NCBI GenBank assembly: GCA_964624065.1
Contig: CAZUWF010000010.1
Coordinates: forward strand, 11,339-75,338
DNA length: 64,000 bases
Source: UBA7960 sp964624065
GTDB taxonomy: Bacteria; Bacteroidota; Bacteroidia; Bacteroidales; UBA7960
Reading direction: 5' to 3'
Of the stretch, positions 62,685-64,000 are shown one piece after another. The translations under genes and the position numbers were made by a program. How positions within the stretch are numbered: the stretch's first letter is position 1; each line of letters starts with the position of its first letter. A model generated the notes under the pieces. It did not search any database. It was not told where the DNA came from and worked only from the letters and a program-made list of their open reading frames with translations.

Positions 62685-63749
62685 TCAATCCACGTCGAGG
62701 GGGCTTTTTACTTTTGAAAGGTGACGGGAGGCAACGTGTGTGTAGCTTAGTGTAGTTTTGATGTCTTTGTGACCAAGAAGTTCTTTTATCAATGAAATAT
62801 CGGTTCCGGTTTCGAGCAGGTGGGTGGCATAGCTGTGTCGCAGCCCGTGAATACCAACCGTTTTGTTTATCTTGGCATTTTTCATTGCTTGCCTGAAAAC
62901 TGCCTGAGCGCTCCTTATGCTATACCTGCCCCCAAATTGACCTTCAAACAAATACTCCTTCGGTTTGTACTCAAGAAAGTATTGCCTCAACTCTTCAAGC
63001 ACGGATTGGGGTAGTGTAACGTACCGGTCTTTCTTGCCCTTGGCCCTCCTCACGTGAACTTGCATACGACTGGAATCAACATCTGTAATCTTTAGTTCAA
63101 CCAACTCGCTAACCCTCAGACCCATACCGTAACATAGCTTTAGCAAGACCCTATGTTTCAGATTGGTAACTTTTTGGATCATTTGCTTGACGTCGGATTT
63201 GGCAACCACCTTGGGCAACTGCGAGGGCCTCTTGGGTCGTGGAATGTCGGCAAGGAAGCCGGGCTGTTTTAGTACCTTTTCAAAGTAAAACTTCACGGAA
63301 TTCATTCGGCTGTGAAGATGATTCTCGCTCAACCTTAGCTTAACCGTACAGTAAAGCATGTAACTCCTTACCCTTTCGGGAGTGAGCTGATGGATCGGGT
63401 AATTTTTGATGAGGTGCAGCAAGTGGGCAAATTCGGTGGAGTAGGTTTTGATGGTATTTTCGCTATAACCTTTTAACTTGAGGGTTTCGACATATTTGGT
63501 GAATGCCGGGAGGTTTTGCGGATGAATTGCCGCCACTAGCTTCTTGCCGATTAGGTTTGGTTCTAGGCCCAGAATTTGTCGGTGGGTGGAATTGTTGGAT
63601 GCATACCAGGCTCGCTGCGATGCACTCCAACGCACTTTTAGCACGGCCCTGAGTTGTTCTTTTAGCACACTGCTGTATGGAAAGTCAATCCAAATAACAT
63701 TCTTGCCATTGTGCGTACCTTCTGATATTTTATAGTTTGACAAATTCAT
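62685..63749 (-). CDS. Tyrosine recombinase (XerC/D-like) with an extra N-terminal domain
   Basis: A 354-residue site-specific recombinase. An extra N-terminal domain (about 1-65; WIDFPYSSVLKEQL...VRWSASQRAWYAS) precedes the SAM-like core-binding domain (about 78-165) and the catalytic domain (about 180-345). Catalytic residues are Arg212 in GLRVSEL, a Lys near 237-240, His301 and Arg304 in HGLRHSYATHLL, His327 in LGHKDIKTT and the nucleophile Tyr336 in SYTH. The FPY...W...WY domain recurs in many Bacteroidota recombinases and may be an arm-type DNA-binding domain. No other mobile-element gene is adjacent, so it may be an orphan, the edge of an element to the right of the window, or a XerC/D housekeeping enzyme. 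Confidence 0.9.
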   Translation of the reverse strand: MNLSNYKISEGTHNGKNVIWIDFPYSSVLKEQLRAVLKVRWSASQRAWYASNNSTHRQILGLEPNLIGKKLVAAIHPQNLPAFTKYVETLKLKGYSENTIKTYSTEFAHLLHLIKNYPIHQLTPERVRSYMLYCTVKLRLSENHLHSRMNSVKFYFEKVLKQPGFLADIPRPKRPSQLPKVVAKSDVKQMIQKVTNLKHRVLLKLCYGMGLRVSELVELKITDVDSSRMQVHVRRAKGKKDRYVTLPQSVLEELRQYFLEYKPKEYLFEGQFGGRYSIRSAQAVFRQAMKNAKINKTVGIHGLRHSYATHLLETGTDISLIKELLGHKDIKTTLSYTHVASRHLSKVKSPLDVD

Positions 63750-63763
63750 GATAGGTTTTTGGG

Positions 63764-63771
63764 CAAAGTTA
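63764..63771 (-). promoter_or_regulatory. -7 box upstream of the tyrosine recombinase
   Basis: Reverse-strand TAACTTTG matches TAnnTTTG, 15-22 bases before the ATG. Confidence 0.5.
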
Positions 63772-63950
63772 ACAAAATTTGCTCAAGGAGCCCTGCGCAT
63801 TTTAGATATTTTGCAAAAATATTGCACAATTTCATTTATTATCAAACTCTCAACAAGTATCCATTTTGCGCAATAGTGTTTTGTTCGGTTTTGGATGGTT
63901 AATTGACGCAATTGCAACCATTTGCAGTAGAAATGAAATAATTTGTGCGA

Positions 63951-63984
63951 TTTGTAAGAAGTTGAATAAATTGTGTTAGCTTTG
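63951..63984 (+). promoter_or_regulatory. Rightward promoter at the window edge
   Basis: -33 TTTG at 63951-63954, a 22-base spacer and -7 TAGCTTTG at 63977-63984. It would drive a gene beyond the right edge, divergent from the recombinase. Confidence 0.42.
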
Positions 63985-64000
63985 CGTGTATTTAGAAGTT

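Noticed and set aside
1..64000. tRNA, rRNA, tmRNA, RNase P RNA, CRISPR arrays and insertion sequences
   Set aside because: I looked for their typical sequences and repeat structures on both strands and saw none; a covariance-model search would be needed to exclude divergent RNAs.

Overview
This window comes from the chromosome of a bacterium of the phylum Bacteroidota. Four lines of evidence support this. Three secreted proteins carry type IX secretion (T9SS) C-terminal sorting domains. A GldA-type gliding ABC ATPase and several Bacteroidota-typical small families (DUF4293, DUF2764, DUF3109) are present. Many gene starts follow the Bacteroidota sigma -7 box TAnnTTTG, and Shine-Dalgarno sequences are generally missing. 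I cannot place it below phylum. I found no tRNA, rRNA, CRISPR array, prophage or insertion sequence, and no recognisable transcription factor.

Layout. 1-3.3 kb: end of a caa3-type cytochrome oxidase operon (subunits I, III, IV, II fused to cytochrome c, then heme O synthase). 4-8 kb: a NamZ-type peptidoglycan hydrolase and a duplicated T9SS cargo protein, set among long non-coding gaps. 8.8-12.6 kb: yicC-gmk-nadD facing metK. 13.4-18.2 kb: a Tat-signal radical SAM protein, catabolic-type ornithine carbamoyltransferase and carbamate kinase (the ATP-yielding end of arginine catabolism), and a MobA-like nucleotidyltransferase. 18.2-27.2 kb: DUF4293, a TIGR01212 radical SAM protein, a LOG-family protein, aroB, proline dehydrogenase, pdxB, DUF3109, riboflavin synthase, a PnuC-family transporter and an EamA transporter. 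27.4-34.9 kb: a complete-looking V/A-type ATPase operon (E, DUF2764, A, B, D, I, K) whose K subunit keeps all five Na+-binding side chains known from Enterococcus hirae.

35-45.7 kb: TonB-dependent receptor, aldehyde dehydrogenase, NAD(P)-binding protein, a second EamA transporter, a NadR-kinase-like protein coupled to a thiamine-binding-type protein, an S9 lipoprotein peptidase, MscL and a secreted metallo-beta-lactamase-fold protein. 45.9-54.2 kb: a giant secreted GH13 amylase-family protein, a DnaQ-like exonuclease, acylphosphatase and a T9SS-secreted Porphyromonas-type peptidylarginine deiminase homologue. 54.3-60.7 kb: adenine deaminase, gldA, rsgA, dtd, a MazG-like protein and the yceD-rpmF-plsX block. 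61-63.7 kb: an uncharacterised protein built from five 77-residue DUF349-like repeats, and a tyrosine recombinase.

Most of the window is housekeeping and cofactor metabolism (NAD, B6, riboflavin, SAM, shikimate) plus energy conservation by a proton-pumping oxidase and a probably Na+-coupled rotary ATPase. The secreted layer (amylase, deiminase, peptidase, NamZ, TonB receptor) suggests polymer and peptide scavenging. The observations most worth following are the five-repeat DUF349-like protein, the Na+ signature of the V-ATPase, the secreted deiminase, the Tat-tagged radical SAM enzyme and the NadR-like kinase/thiamine-binding pair.
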